Shown in pieces: positions 25,131 to 32,846 of a DNA stretch of 40,177 nt. The notes under the pieces were generated by a model. It saw only the letters and a list, made by a program, of their open reading frames with translations, had not been told where the DNA came from and made no database searches. Numbering within the stretch: position 1 is the first letter of the stretch; each line of letters begins with the position of its first letter. The stretch lies in NCBI GenBank assembly GCA_944376715.1, contig CALWDO010000027.1:1-40177 (forward strand), given 5' to 3'. Source of the stretch: an uncultured Lachnoclostridium sp. (GTDB lineage: Bacteria; Bacillota; Clostridia; Lachnospirales; Lachnospiraceae). Position numbers and translations under genes: made by a program.

Positions 25131-26713
25131 GACCGGTATCCTTCCAGGCGTTTCAGGATCACCAGCAGATGCTCTCCCTGCTCCCGGGCTTTCCGGTAAT
25201 TCTCGATCCCGATATTCCCCTGGATCATGCTCAGGTATGCCAGAGCATCCTCCTTCACCTGTCCTTCGGTCGGTTCCACCTGTGCATGTACTGGCTCGCC
25301 GTCCACGGCTGCCTCTGTCCTCTCCGACTCCATTCCTTCAGGAAGATATTCCGGATGGTTCATGATATTATCCTGGCCAGGGATCTGCTCCTCCTGATCG
25401 GACGCTTCTGCCTGTCCCCCGGGCAGATCTTCTGCTTTCTTTTCCGCGAATTCTGCCGGCCGCGCCTGGAAATGTTCAGCGTCGTCACAATCCTTACATA
25501 CCGCCTCATAAGCCATCGTCCTGGCCGGGCTCTCCGGATAATGGAATCGGCATTCTGTACACTGTTCATAGGCAGCTTCCGGATCCGGGTTTGACTCAGT
25601 ATTTACTTCGTCTTCCTCCGGTTCTTGCGCCGGCGCAATTCCCGGTTTCTCGGCCGCCGCTTCCTCCTGCTCCGTAGCGGTCTCTTCAGGCTCTCTTTTT
25701 CCTTCCGGCATTTCTGCATCCGGTTCTGTTCCAGCCCTCTCAGGATCATCTGCAGGCTCTTCCCTTTTGACATTTCCTTCCCTTTCTGCTTCCTGCTCCC
25801 CAGAAGTCTCCTGTTCTTTTTCGGATTCTTCTGTTATTTTCGGCATTTTCTCCGTTATTTTCGCCTTCCGTTCCGGTTCTGACGGTTTCTCCGGTTCTTT
25901 TTCCCTGTAAGGCTCCCCGTATACCTGTTCCCAGGCAGCTTCCGGATCCGATAGATCCAACCCAGCATAAATCAGTTTCAGGATATATAAAAATCCCACC
26001 CAGGTCGGGGATTCCTTCTCCAGGCTCCGCACATTCTGGACTTCGATGTCCTGATCCTTCCCCCGGATGCTGATCATCAGCCGCCCGATTCCCTGCACCC
26101 GTACCATCAGCACCGCAACTCCGGACGGCGCCAGCACTTCCATGATCTTTTCCGCAGAATCCTCCGAGTATTCTTCCCGGTCAATTATCGGAGCAAGATC
26201 TGCGAACTGCTCCCGATGCAGATAAAAATACTGCCGCATGGCCATCCCGGTCATTCCCAGGTCTTCCTGTCCCTCCTGCTTTCCTTCCAGCATCACTTCC
26301 ATGGGCGTGATCTTCTGTTCTGCTTCGTATTCCCGCTTGATCTCCCGTATTTCCTGCCTGGTCACTCCCTGCGGGATCGCATCCGCGATGCTCTCCGGCA
26401 GCGTCATCATCTCCGCCAGCAGCGTCATTCCATAGCCCTGGTATTTTTCCTGGAGGCGGTCGGAATGACCGCCTTCCGAATACCGGTCATTGATCCCGAT
26501 AAACCGGGACACGTAGGTCTCGTTCATCCCATACTCCGCTGCGGCAAATTCCGCAACGGTTTTATAACCGGACTCTGCCAGGATATCCGTGTCCCTGGCC
26601 ACTTTAAGCAAATATCCCATCCGGACAAATCCCTGTGTTACGTTCCGGACCTCCTGGTCCATAGCTGCCTTAAAGTCACTGTATGTACCCACTCTTACCA
26701 TTTCCTCTGCCAT
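25127..26713 (-). CDS. Large accessory protein: HTH-like N-terminus, acidic linker, zinc pair
   Basis: A 528-residue protein that I cannot name. Residues about 20-110 look like a ParB/HTH-type region (YKTVAEFAAAEYGMNETYVS followed by RFIGINDRYSEGG, then GVTRQEIREIKREY). Residues 125-265 are a folded domain of unknown type (MAMRQYFYLHREQFADLAPI). A long Glu/Pro/Lys linker follows. Near residue 390 there is CTECRFHYPE ... CKDC, a probable zinc site, and the C-terminus ends with a helical LAYLSMIQGNIGIENYRKAR. It sits beside the PcfJ-like gene, with stop and start only two bases apart. It may organise DNA or partner with PcfJ. Confidence 0.72.
   Translation of the reverse strand: MAEEMVRVGTYSDFKAAMDQEVRNVTQGFVRMGYLLKVARDTDILAESGYKTVAEFAAAEYGMNETYVSRFIGINDRYSEGGHSDRLQEKYQGYGMTLLAEMMTLPESIADAIPQGVTRQEIREIKREYEAEQKITPMEVMLEGKQEGQEDLGMTGMAMRQYFYLHREQFADLAPIIDREEYSEDSAEKIMEVLAPSGVAVLMVRVQGIGRLMISIRGKDQDIEVQNVRSLEKESPTWVGFLYILKLIYAGLDLSDPEAAWEQVYGEPYREKEPEKPSEPERKAKITEKMPKITEESEKEQETSGEQEAEREGNVKREEPADDPERAGTEPDAEMPEGKREPEETATEQEEAAAEKPGIAPAQEPEEDEVNTESNPDPEAAYEQCTECRFHYPESPARTMAYEAVCKDCDDAEHFQARPAEFAEKKAEDLPGGQAEASDQEEQIPGQDNIMNHPEYLPEGMESERTEAAVDGEPVHAQVEPTEGQVKEDALAYLSMIQGNIGIENYRKAREQGEHLLVILKRLEGYRS
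25625..25638. repeat. Palindrome TTGCGCCGGCGCAA, copy in the 528-aa gene
   Basis: A perfect 14-bp palindrome identical to those at 9210-9223 and 38798-38811. Here it encodes IAPAQ within the acidic linker. Confidence 0.7.
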
Positions 26714-26714
26714 C

Positions 26715-28847
26715 TCAGATCGCCTCCATAAAATCTTCCATCAGCCCCTGCAGGACTCTGGTATTGTTCTTCGCTTCCAGTTCTTTGATGTTTTCTTCCC
26801 GTTTCACGGCGCTGATCCGCGCATAGTGACGGTCCTGCTCCGTGATCCGCCTCTTGATCACCTGCTGCCATTCCCGCAGAAAAGGCCGGATCTCTTCAAT
26901 TCCCGGTTCTTCGTCGTACATCCCCCGGTGCTGCCGGATCGTTCCGCCAGGCTCTACCTCGATTGTGTAATACGGCTTATCCGGTTCCTCTGCTCGGCGC
27001 AGGAAGCATATATAGGTCTCCCTCTGCCGGATCCGATCAAAGTACCGGTCGCATGCGCCGGCGCAATGATGGAGCATCCGCCCCTCGACCACAATATCCA
27101 TGCAGCGCCTCGGCACTGTAATGATATACTGATCCGATGCATACTCGTATTTCTCCCGGATCTCCGCCATAACCTCTTCCACTCCCGGGAAGCGTTCCGC
27201 GTACTCATTCGCAGTGACCTCTGCCTCCCTTTCTTCCAGTTCCTTCACAGCTTCATCATGCCGACGCCGTAGCTCCCTGGGACGGAAAACCATCTCATCA
27301 TCCATATGTTTTCTCAGTTTTTTGGCCATTCTCAGGTAGTCCTTCCACTGCTCCAAAACCTTTCCGATCTTTTCTTTCGGATAACTTTCAGTCTGCTGCC
27401 GGATCAGGTAATTCTGGATCTGCTGCAGGCTCATGCAGTCTGTTGCGGGTTCTATATCTCCGGGGTACAGTCTGTTTTTCTCCAACCATGCCAGTGTCTC
27501 CTGGTTGATCTTTCCCCCGGTCTCATCCGACCACCGCATCCAGATCAGTATCCTGCTCCCGCCGTCCAGGTCCCGGATCCGGTTGATCTTCTGGCGATCC
27601 TGAATCCCAAATACTTCTTCGATCCTGCTCCCCCTCAAACTCAAATTCCCGCTATAGCTTCCGCACCATTTTTGCACCTCCCCGCTTTCTTCTCGCAGTA
27701 ATCGATAAAAACGCCCCTTATATAACAATTCCGCGATCTCCGCCATTCGGCTGTCATGGCACGCCATCAGAGCGTTATAATCTACAGCCGTTTTATTTTC
27801 CGCCGCCATCTGTGTAAATAAGCGCGCCCACGGTTCGTATGCCGTTCCTTCCAGGGCTTCCTGTATACCACCGTCATACAGATACCCTGCATTGATCCGG
27901 CGGTTTGCGGAATTTCCGCGGTTGTCAAAATCTTCCCGTCCACCCAGCATTGCCGATCCCCAGCTGTGGTCCCTGGGCCATTGGTTATAATACAGGTCGC
28001 ATCTGTATTTTTTGTATTTTTTACTTTTGGGCTTAAACAGGAGGATCCTCACAGCTTCCGATATCCGCGGATAACGCCCGCTTTCATTCCACTCAACCTT
28101 CGCGTCAAAATGCCTAGCAACTCCCATTTCATCGTCTACCGGCTGGATCAGGCAGAAATGGGTAAACACTTCTTTTCGGCTGCTCCGGCGCATGGCAGTG
28201 GCAGATGCCCCGCAGTTCGGACATATCACCGGATCGCCATGTCTGGCCCTTCCGCCATCTGCCCGCTTCAATTCTTTCTCCGGTGTCTTTTCCCGACAGC
28301 ATGTACACGCCCATTCTTTGGTATCGTTGTCAAAAAACTGGTAATGTACCCTTCCCACCCGGTCCAGGATCCACTCCGGAAGGTCATCCGGTACCTCCGG
28401 AATCTTTACCATCATCTCCTCTACCCTTTCCTGCCTCCAGAGCTCTTTCCTCTCCCGCAGATCCTGCCCATACTCCGTCTCCCGGCTTTCGATCAGGTCC
28501 ATGGCGTCCGTTCTCCAGCTCTCTTTTTTCAGCAACCGCATGACCAGATTCCGATCCCTGCCTGTGTCGAACAAGACATCACGGTCCCTGAGATAGTTGT
28601 TCCAGTAGCTGTATCTCCTGCCTGACCACAAATCTCCGATTTTCTTCTGTTTCCAAATCTTCTCCTTAAGCTCCATACACTCATATTCATAGGTCTCCGT
28701 ATTCATGGCGTACCGCGCTTCCAACTTCCTGCCGCAGAAGATATTCAAGATTAGAATCCCCTGCACTTCCTGCGCGGTGAGCACCTGGCGTTCCAGTTCC
28801 ACAACCGGCGCTTTCGGCTCTGTCCGCTCAATTAACTTCCTCTTCAT
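26715..28847 (-). CDS. PcfJ-family protein
   Basis: A 710-residue PcfJ-like protein. The family is named from the conjugative plasmid pCF10 but is widespread in Clostridia mobile elements and phages. The N-terminal half holds a zinc ribbon (CTCC at 181-184 and CPNCG at 209-213, after WACTCC). The C-terminal third has the PcfJ core: PRRCMDIVVEGRMLHHCAGA, CDRYFDRIRQRETYICFLRR and YYTIEVEPGGTIRQHRG, with invariant-looking Cys/His residues. The biochemical role is not established. The gene is flanked by the 528-residue protein and the DUF7666-like gene, which it overlaps. Confidence 0.85.
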   Translation of the reverse strand: MKRKLIERTEPKAPVVELERQVLTAQEVQGILILNIFCGRKLEARYAMNTETYEYECMELKEKIWKQKKIGDLWSGRRYSYWNNYLRDRDVLFDTGRDRNLVMRLLKKESWRTDAMDLIESRETEYGQDLRERKELWRQERVEEMMVKIPEVPDDLPEWILDRVGRVHYQFFDNDTKEWACTCCREKTPEKELKRADGGRARHGDPVICPNCGASATAMRRSSRKEVFTHFCLIQPVDDEMGVARHFDAKVEWNESGRYPRISEAVRILLFKPKSKKYKKYRCDLYYNQWPRDHSWGSAMLGGREDFDNRGNSANRRINAGYLYDGGIQEALEGTAYEPWARLFTQMAAENKTAVDYNALMACHDSRMAEIAELLYKGRFYRLLREESGEVQKWCGSYSGNLSLRGSRIEEVFGIQDRQKINRIRDLDGGSRILIWMRWSDETGGKINQETLAWLEKNRLYPGDIEPATDCMSLQQIQNYLIRQQTESYPKEKIGKVLEQWKDYLRMAKKLRKHMDDEMVFRPRELRRRHDEAVKELEEREAEVTANEYAERFPGVEEVMAEIREKYEYASDQYIITVPRRCMDIVVEGRMLHHCAGACDRYFDRIRQRETYICFLRRAEEPDKPYYTIEVEPGGTIRQHRGMYDEEPGIEEIRPFLREWQQVIKRRITEQDRHYARISAVKREENIKELEAKNNTRVLQGLMEDFMEAI

Positions 28848-29421
28848 CGCTTTCTGCCTCCCGTATATTTCTCTCCGTATCCACCGTCCACCATTTCCCG
28901 GACTGCTCCCCGGATGCGGTAAATAGTTTCGCCGCCGTTACCTTTCCCGGCTCCGGCTCCAGAATCAGGCCCAGGATCGCTCCGGCCGGGCCTTTCACTT
29001 TCGGATGCGGTCCTCGCGCGATCGCAATATCGCCTTCCTGTACTGCTTCTGCCTGATCTGCTGCCACCCGGATATGGGCTCCGCACTGCTCCCAGCCCTC
29101 CCGGAGCGGGTGCTGCACCATATATAGCATTCCATATCCGGCCAGCTTTTTCCGGTCCAGCTCCTCCACCAGAGTAATCTCCGTGCAGGAGATCCGGTTA
29201 CCGGCGTCTTCATCAATGTTCCCGCCGGCCTCCACCCGGAAATGCCGGTTCTCCCCCAGAGGGAAGTAGTCCAGGCATTCGAATGGATTTTCCGTGCAGT
29301 GCCATCCGCAGGAGGCTGTCTTGCTCTTTTCCTCCCGGTAGGTAACTCCCGGCTCCAGCACCTTCTGTCCTGCTCCCATGGATGCCACCAGGTCTTTGGT
29401 CAAGCCTTTGAATGCCATCAT
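28828..29421 (-). CDS. DUF7666-like protein
   Basis: A 197-residue protein whose first 100 residues fit the DUF7666 pattern: AFKGLTKDLVASMGAGQKVL, EPGVTYREEKSKTASCGWHC, then ENPFECLDYFPLGENRHFRV and ISCTEITLVEEL. Members are found in phages and plasmids and have no known function. The C-terminal half has EGDIAIARGPHPKVKGPAGA and a beta-rich SGKWWTVDTERN end. It starts in the stop codon of the upstream gene (ATGA) and overlaps PcfJ by 20 bases, so all three are co-translated. Confidence 0.7.
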   Translation of the reverse strand: MMAFKGLTKDLVASMGAGQKVLEPGVTYREEKSKTASCGWHCTENPFECLDYFPLGENRHFRVEAGGNIDEDAGNRISCTEITLVEELDRKKLAGYGMLYMVQHPLREGWEQCGAHIRVAADQAEAVQEGDIAIARGPHPKVKGPAGAILGLILEPEPGKVTAAKLFTASGEQSGKWWTVDTERNIREAESDEEEVN

Positions 29422-29933
29422 GCCTGATCACCGATGTAATAGTCCCTCACGATCCTCTTGGTCTCTGCCTGGTTCGGGACTCCCAGGTAGACCGGCCCCC
29501 TCATGGGTTCCTCTTTGCCGTTATGCGTCACCCTGGTCACTTTTATGATCTTGTCACTGACCTGCCTCTTATTTTCAAATGCATACCGCAACAGCGCCGC
29601 CATGCAGTCCCGGAGGCACTTCCCTTTCCTTCGGACTGCTGCCGCCATAGTCTCTTCTGTCCGGCACATTTCTATCACGCAAGACAGCCAATCATCCAGG
29701 ATTCCATCGATCTCCAGGTCTTTCTTTTCCAGTTCCAGCTTTCCCAGCGCTGCCATCAGCGGCGTAGCCAGCTCCGGCACGCAGCCGTCTATATAATCTT
29801 CTGCGTCCTCCCGGTCGATCCCGTTCTCCTCGGCCAGCATGAGGATCGCTTCCTCATCCCCTTCTGCCAGTTGGGCGGCGGCCGCGCGGTTTAACTCCGC
29901 TGCGGAGTCAAATTCTCCAAATTTCTCAAACAT
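29418..29933 (-). CDS. PcfK-like protein (possible AcrIIA9-type relative)
   Basis: A 171-residue acidic, helical protein: FDSAAELNRAAAAQLAEGDE, ILMLAEENGIDREDAEDYID, then LMAALGKLELEKKDLEIDGI. The later part has ILDDWLSCVIEMCRTEETMA, a KGKCLRDCMAALL motif and a closing RIVRDYYIGD. The pattern of a short helix, K..L..C, a variable stretch and a terminal YY resembles PcfK proteins, a family that includes the Cas9 inhibitor AcrIIA9. The resemblance is weak and by eye. The position, one gene from PcfJ as in pCF10, supports it. The ribosome site is AAAGGAGAAAGAA. Confidence 0.55.
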   Translation of the reverse strand: MFEKFGEFDSAAELNRAAAAQLAEGDEEAILMLAEENGIDREDAEDYIDGCVPELATPLMAALGKLELEKKDLEIDGILDDWLSCVIEMCRTEETMAAAVRRKGKCLRDCMAALLRYAFENKRQVSDKIIKVTRVTHNGKEEPMRGPVYLGVPNQAETKRIVRDYYIGDQA

Positions 29934-29945
29934 TTCTTTCTCCTT

Positions 29946-30383
29946 TCAGGCGGTCCGGCTGCTGCGTTTCTGCAGCTCTGCCGTCATCCAATTTTTATAG
30001 CTGTGCTGGTAATTCTTCGCGAAACAGATCTGATGCCACCGAGTCAGTTCCGCGACGCGCTTCCACAGTTCTACATTCGCCACCGTCTCCCCTCTGGCCG
30101 TCTTCCATCCGTTCTGCTGCCACATCCGCAGATAGGAAGTATAACTGCCTCGCAGGTAGATCTTGTCCGTATATACCATGATCTCGCTCTGTTTCCGCAT
30201 CCGGTTCAGCGCCGCGCAGAAGGCGAGCAGGATCAGCTGGTTCGGCGTTACATCATCCACCTTCTTGAACTCCTGGACTGTATGTACATTCCCGTGGCTG
30301 TCAAAGCACTCCAGCACGTAAGCGTACCAACCGGTTCCCCGCCGGATCCCCCGCGTGGCAGTTTCCAGGTACATGTTTACCAC
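29946..30383 (-). CDS. RNase H-fold protein, catalytic residues apparently lost
   Basis: A 145-residue protein with an RNase H-like order of elements: a first strand pair MYLETATRGIRRGTGWYAYV, helix NQLILLAFCAALNRM, strand IMVYTDKIYLRGSY, then WQQNGWKTARGETVANVELW and a final helix. Asp73 in VYTD matches one active-site aspartate. The first aspartate is replaced (Glu in YLET), and the usual Glu in the NxxEL helix is Gln49. It therefore looks structural or nucleic-acid binding rather than active. The GTG start at 30383 has AAGGAG nine bases upstream. Confidence 0.65.
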   Translation of the reverse strand: MVNMYLETATRGIRRGTGWYAYVLECFDSHGNVHTVQEFKKVDDVTPNQLILLAFCAALNRMRKQSEIMVYTDKIYLRGSYTSYLRMWQQNGWKTARGETVANVELWKRVAELTRWHQICFAKNYQHSYKNWMTAELQKRSSRTA

Positions 30384-30396
30384 TTTCTCTCACTCC

Positions 30397-31122
30397 TTAT
30401 TCTGTTTGCCTCAGCAGAAGCAGTGTATATATTCGATACTTTCTTCCAGTAAATGGATTGGTACCCTCTTTAAAAGAATCCATATCCACGTAGTAACCAT
30501 CAGGAATTTTAACTTTCTCCCAAGGTTTCCATCGGCGGTATGTCTTTTCATCCGGAGGCGGAAGAGGCATGTTCCGGCTGGCGGAATAGCTACTCTCCTT
30601 CAAACGTGGATCCGTCTTTGGCGTCTTCGTGATATAGGCAGCCAGTTCCCGGAACTCTCCTCTCTCATACATGAGCTGAAAATATACCTTCCCATGTTTC
30701 CACGCGTCTGCCAAAATCAGATCTGTCTCTGGGATTCGGTTAATGCACAAATGAATATGCCATGCACCTTTCGTCCCGACTTCAATATTTCGCAACCACC
30801 GGAGTTCCTGTCCTCTTTTTCGGTATTCTCTTCTTACCTGCCGAAGGAAAATCCTGAACTGCTCCTTTGCTTGCTTTATATTCCCCGGCCGCGCATCTCT
30901 CCGATATGTCAAATCCACCAAATAATCATTCTTCCGGAAATATTTCCGGAGACGCCGGCGGGCCAACTTCTCTTTCCGGTGTTGGTTCCTCTTCTCCATC
31001 AACTCCGGCGTTGGCTTCTCCCTTTTCTTCCGCTTCTCCCCAGGAGCTCCAAACTTTCCAGTCGCATATTCTTCTACCTCGATTGCTCCCCGGAAGAACC
31101 ATGTCATTTTCTTGTATTCCAT
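30397..31122 (-). CDS. HUH-type replication-associated protein (G2P/ORF2-like)
   Basis: A 241-residue basic protein with the three rolling-circle initiator motifs in order. Motif 1 is YLVDLTYRRDARP at residues 67-79. Motif 2, the metal-binding HUH, is WHIHLCINRI (His122, His124). Motif 3 is LAAYITKTPK, with Tyr163 as the likely nicking tyrosine and Lys166 nearby. A SYSASRNMPLPPPDEK box follows, common in the G2P-like replication-associated family. Such enzymes nick one strand at an origin. No other replication initiator is visible in the window. The upstream gap holds two hairpins that could be its target. Confidence 0.72.
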   Translation of the reverse strand: MEYKKMTWFFRGAIEVEEYATGKFGAPGEKRKKREKPTPELMEKRNQHRKEKLARRRLRKYFRKNDYLVDLTYRRDARPGNIKQAKEQFRIFLRQVRREYRKRGQELRWLRNIEVGTKGAWHIHLCINRIPETDLILADAWKHGKVYFQLMYERGEFRELAAYITKTPKTDPRLKESSYSASRNMPLPPPDEKTYRRWKPWEKVKIPDGYYVDMDSFKEGTNPFTGRKYRIYTLLLLRQTE

Positions 31123-31267
31123 CCTTCCCCGGTCCTATCTTTAATCTTTTTATCAAGTGGGGAAAACCTCCTGTATCCTCTGGTTTTCCTTGCTTTTTAG
31201 GCCGCGGAATGCTATACTTTTATCAGCGGATTTGGTATAGCATTTTTGCCTATACGTAACCGGCGTC
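31123..31267. other. Hairpin-rich gap upstream of the HUH gene (candidate origin)
   Basis: Contains a perfect 10-bp inverted repeat AATGCTATAC (31208-31217) / GTATAGCATT (31235-31244) with a 17-base loop. The first half of a second, 8-bp repeat lies at 31258-31265. TATAC or its complement occurs three times within 47 bases. No gene is seen apart from the tail end of the frame to the right. Confidence 0.45.
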
Positions 31268-31292
31268 TCAGTGGCGCCGGTTTTTTCTTTTT
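31258..31292 (+). terminator. Strong rho-independent terminator on the plus strand
   Basis: AACCGGCG / CGCCGGTT, 8 bp with a 9-base loop, followed on the plus strand by TTTTCTTTTTC. No plus-strand gene ends here; it could end an antisense RNA or be part of an origin. The minus-strand gene at 31268-31510 stops within the loop. Confidence 0.65.
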
Positions 31293-31510
31293 CTCTTATT
31301 CATCGCTTCCTGTATTTCCATTTCCAACGCGATCTGGCTCTTTGTGTTATACCAATAGCTTCCCTTCCCATCCGAGTAATAGATATACTCTTCCTGCCCG
31401 ATCTTTTCTCGGCCGATCTCCTTCGCACTCGGAGGCGGAGTGATCCCTGGGAAGCTTCTGGCATTCCCTCTGGCATCTGCCAGATCCATATCTTTTGCTT
31501 TATTTCCCAT
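31268..31510 (-). CDS. Small conserved phage/plasmid protein (80 aa), unknown
   Basis: The ATG at 31510 is preferred because GGAGC precedes it and the upstream codons shadow the transglycosylase gene. The product reads MGNKAKDMDLADARGNARSF, then PPPSAKEIGREKIGQEEYIY, YSDGKGSYWYNTKSQIALEM and a very basic end (KRKRKNRRH). The YYxxGKGxYWY motif recurs in small mobile-element proteins as I recall, without a known role. It overlaps the transglycosylase by 11 bases. Confidence 0.65.
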   Translation of the reverse strand: MGNKAKDMDLADARGNARSFPGITPPPSAKEIGREKIGQEEYIYYSDGKGSYWYNTKSQIALEMEIQEAMNKRKRKNRRH

Positions 31511-31997
31511 GGATGCGCTCCAGCTCCGCAGCACGTTCCAGGATCTGGTCCGCATACCGGCTCAGATCCCCGTCCTGCCATGCTCCAAGACCGTACCGGT
31601 CAGAATGCCCGGCATTGTAATACATGAGCACCGCCGCCGGATCTTCGTATTCCTGGAAAAGTTCTTCCAGGAAATCGACGCCAATCAGGATATTTTCATA
31701 TGGATCTCTGAGGTCCGTCACTCCCAGGCGCTGCATGCGTTCCCAGTGATAAACCTGATCGATCTGCATCAGTCCTATACATGTACCATTCTGTGCATCC
31801 GGATCCCAGCTGCTTTCTCTTTCGATCAGCGCCTCCACCAGTTCCGGACAGATCTTCCGATCCTCGCATACGCGTTCTATGTAGTCCGTCCATCCCTCCC
31901 TATCATCTTCGCCGGCGGCGGTTAAAAAGAGGGATCCATAAATCAAAGCGATAAGCAGCACCATCATCGCTGCTACTGCATAAGTCATTCTTTTCAT
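31500..31997 (-). CDS. Lytic transglycosylase (SLT family), membrane-anchored or secreted
   Basis: A 165-residue SLT-type lytic transglycosylase, which cleaves peptidoglycan glycan strands. Residues 5-27 form a signal anchor (YAVAAMMVLLIALIYGSLFL). The catalytic motif is ALIERESSWDP with Glu61, followed by CIGLMQID (75-80) and the PYENILIGVDFLEELFQEY helix, then LMYYNAGHSDR. All family landmarks are present. It lies in the early region, far from where lysis genes would be, among small membrane proteins. In plasmids and conjugative elements such enzymes (VirB1-like) open the wall for DNA transfer. Confidence 0.85.
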   Translation of the reverse strand: MKRMTYAVAAMMVLLIALIYGSLFLTAAGEDDREGWTDYIERVCEDRKICPELVEALIERESSWDPDAQNGTCIGLMQIDQVYHWERMQRLGVTDLRDPYENILIGVDFLEELFQEYEDPAAVLMYYNAGHSDRYGLGAWQDGDLSRYADQILERAAELERIHGK

Positions 31998-32308
31998 GCT
32001 CCTTCCTCCGCCTCACCAAATAGCATCGATAATACGGATGACATTGCATCTTCCAGATCCTTCTTGCGGCCATGCAGTTCCTGCCCCAGCAGGATAATCG
32101 TTCGGCGCTGGATCCGCTCCAACGGGATGGAAGTATCTTCCTCCCGGAAGTTCAGAAGACGGTATGACTGGCTCATAACCCGCCATTCGCTGTCCATCAA
32201 TTCCGGATCACCTGGATCCATGACCACTACAGCCGCCACATCTCCATCCTCCGGGCCCATAAGCAGGGCATGCTCTTCGTCAATCTTTTCCCAGTAAAAT
32301 CTATACAT
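31994..32308 (-). CDS. Hypothetical early protein (104 aa)
   Basis: The ATG at 32308 is chosen for its GGAGG nine bases upstream; it overlaps the end of the membrane-protein gene. The product reads MYRFYWEKIDEEHALLMGPE, DVAAVVVMDPGDPELMDSEW, then YRLLNFREEDTSIPLERIQR and an amphipathic C-terminal helix. I do not recognise a family. It overlaps the transglycosylase start (ATGA), so they are made together. Confidence 0.65.
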   Translation of the reverse strand: MYRFYWEKIDEEHALLMGPEDGDVAAVVVMDPGDPELMDSEWRVMSQSYRLLNFREEDTSIPLERIQRRTIILLGQELHGRKKDLEDAMSSVLSMLFGEAEEGA

Positions 32309-32468
32309 CTTCCATTTCCTCCCAATCTGCCATATGTCCGCAGACACCGCTGGCAACAAGGATCAGAACCGGCCAAAATACACTTGTCTGCCACTCGATT
32401 GCGCCGCAGAGGCACGCCCCTCCAATGATCCCGCCAAATACAGCGGCAGCGCAGAGCACCTTGTTCAT
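32301..32468 (-). CDS. Small two-span membrane protein (55 aa)
   Basis: The product is MNKVLCAAAVFGGIIGGACL, then CGAIEWQTSVFWPVLILVAS and GVCGHMADWEEMEDV. Two hydrophobic spans (about residues 3-22 and 27-43) are separated by a short polar turn. Its ATG sits in the stop codon of an upstream 39-residue frame (GCATGA), suggesting coupling. The function is unknown. It keeps company with the transglycosylase. Confidence 0.62.
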   Translation of the reverse strand: MNKVLCAAAVFGGIIGGACLCGAIEWQTSVFWPVLILVASGVCGHMADWEEMEDV

Positions 32469-32584
32469 GCTTCCACATCCTTTCCTTTGGTGTTTTCGCA
32501 CATGGTTCGGCCAGTACCCGTCTCCGTCCCGTCCCAGAGCTGATAGGGCAATGGCCTTTCCATATGCAGGATGATGTCGCTCAA
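32465..32584 (-). CDS. Possible small protein (39 aa), TTG start
   Basis: From TTG 32584 the frame reads MSDIILHMERPLPYQLWDGT and ETGTGRTMCENTKGKDVEA, ending in TGA overlapping the next ATG. AAGGAG lies 11 bases upstream of the TTG. The overlap with the membrane-protein start and the protein-like composition support it; the size and rare start make it uncertain. An ATG at residue 8 is an alternative. Confidence 0.5.
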   Translation of the reverse strand: MSDIILHMERPLPYQLWDGTETGTGRTMCENTKGKDVEA

Positions 32585-32700
32585 CCGTTTAAGCGCTCCT
32601 TAACTCCGGGAGTGGGTGACTGGGGTTATCATGTTTCCGGCCTTGTCCGGTTGGCTGACGGGCGCCGCGCGGGCCAGGTACTTTTCCCTGTACAGGGTAA

Positions 32701-32774
32701 TGGATCCGCCGGGACTCGAACCCGGATCAGGTGAAAGGATGAGAGACCTTGCTCTGCCGTTGAACTACAGATCC
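32701..32774 (-). tRNA. tRNA-like element 1, anticodon uncertain (CTC possible)
   Basis: On the minus strand 74 bases fold as a tRNA. Acceptor arms are GGATCTG / CGGATCC (7 bp, one G-T) with discriminator A. The D arm is GTTC ... GAGC around AACGGCA, with the GG pair present. The T arm CCGGG / CCCGG encloses TTCGAGT. The anticodon arm does not fold cleanly. Either AAGGT / CCTTT with a 7-base loop CTCTCAT (CTC, Glu) and one mismatch, or AGGT / ACCT with a 13-base loop. CCA is not encoded. It may be a specialised or decaying tRNA. Confidence 0.55.
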
Positions 32775-32846
32775 ATGTGCCCCGTCTCCGGGGCTGTTAC
32801 GATATATGTAAAATGGGTATATCTCAGGGGCATGGCTTCCCCTGAT

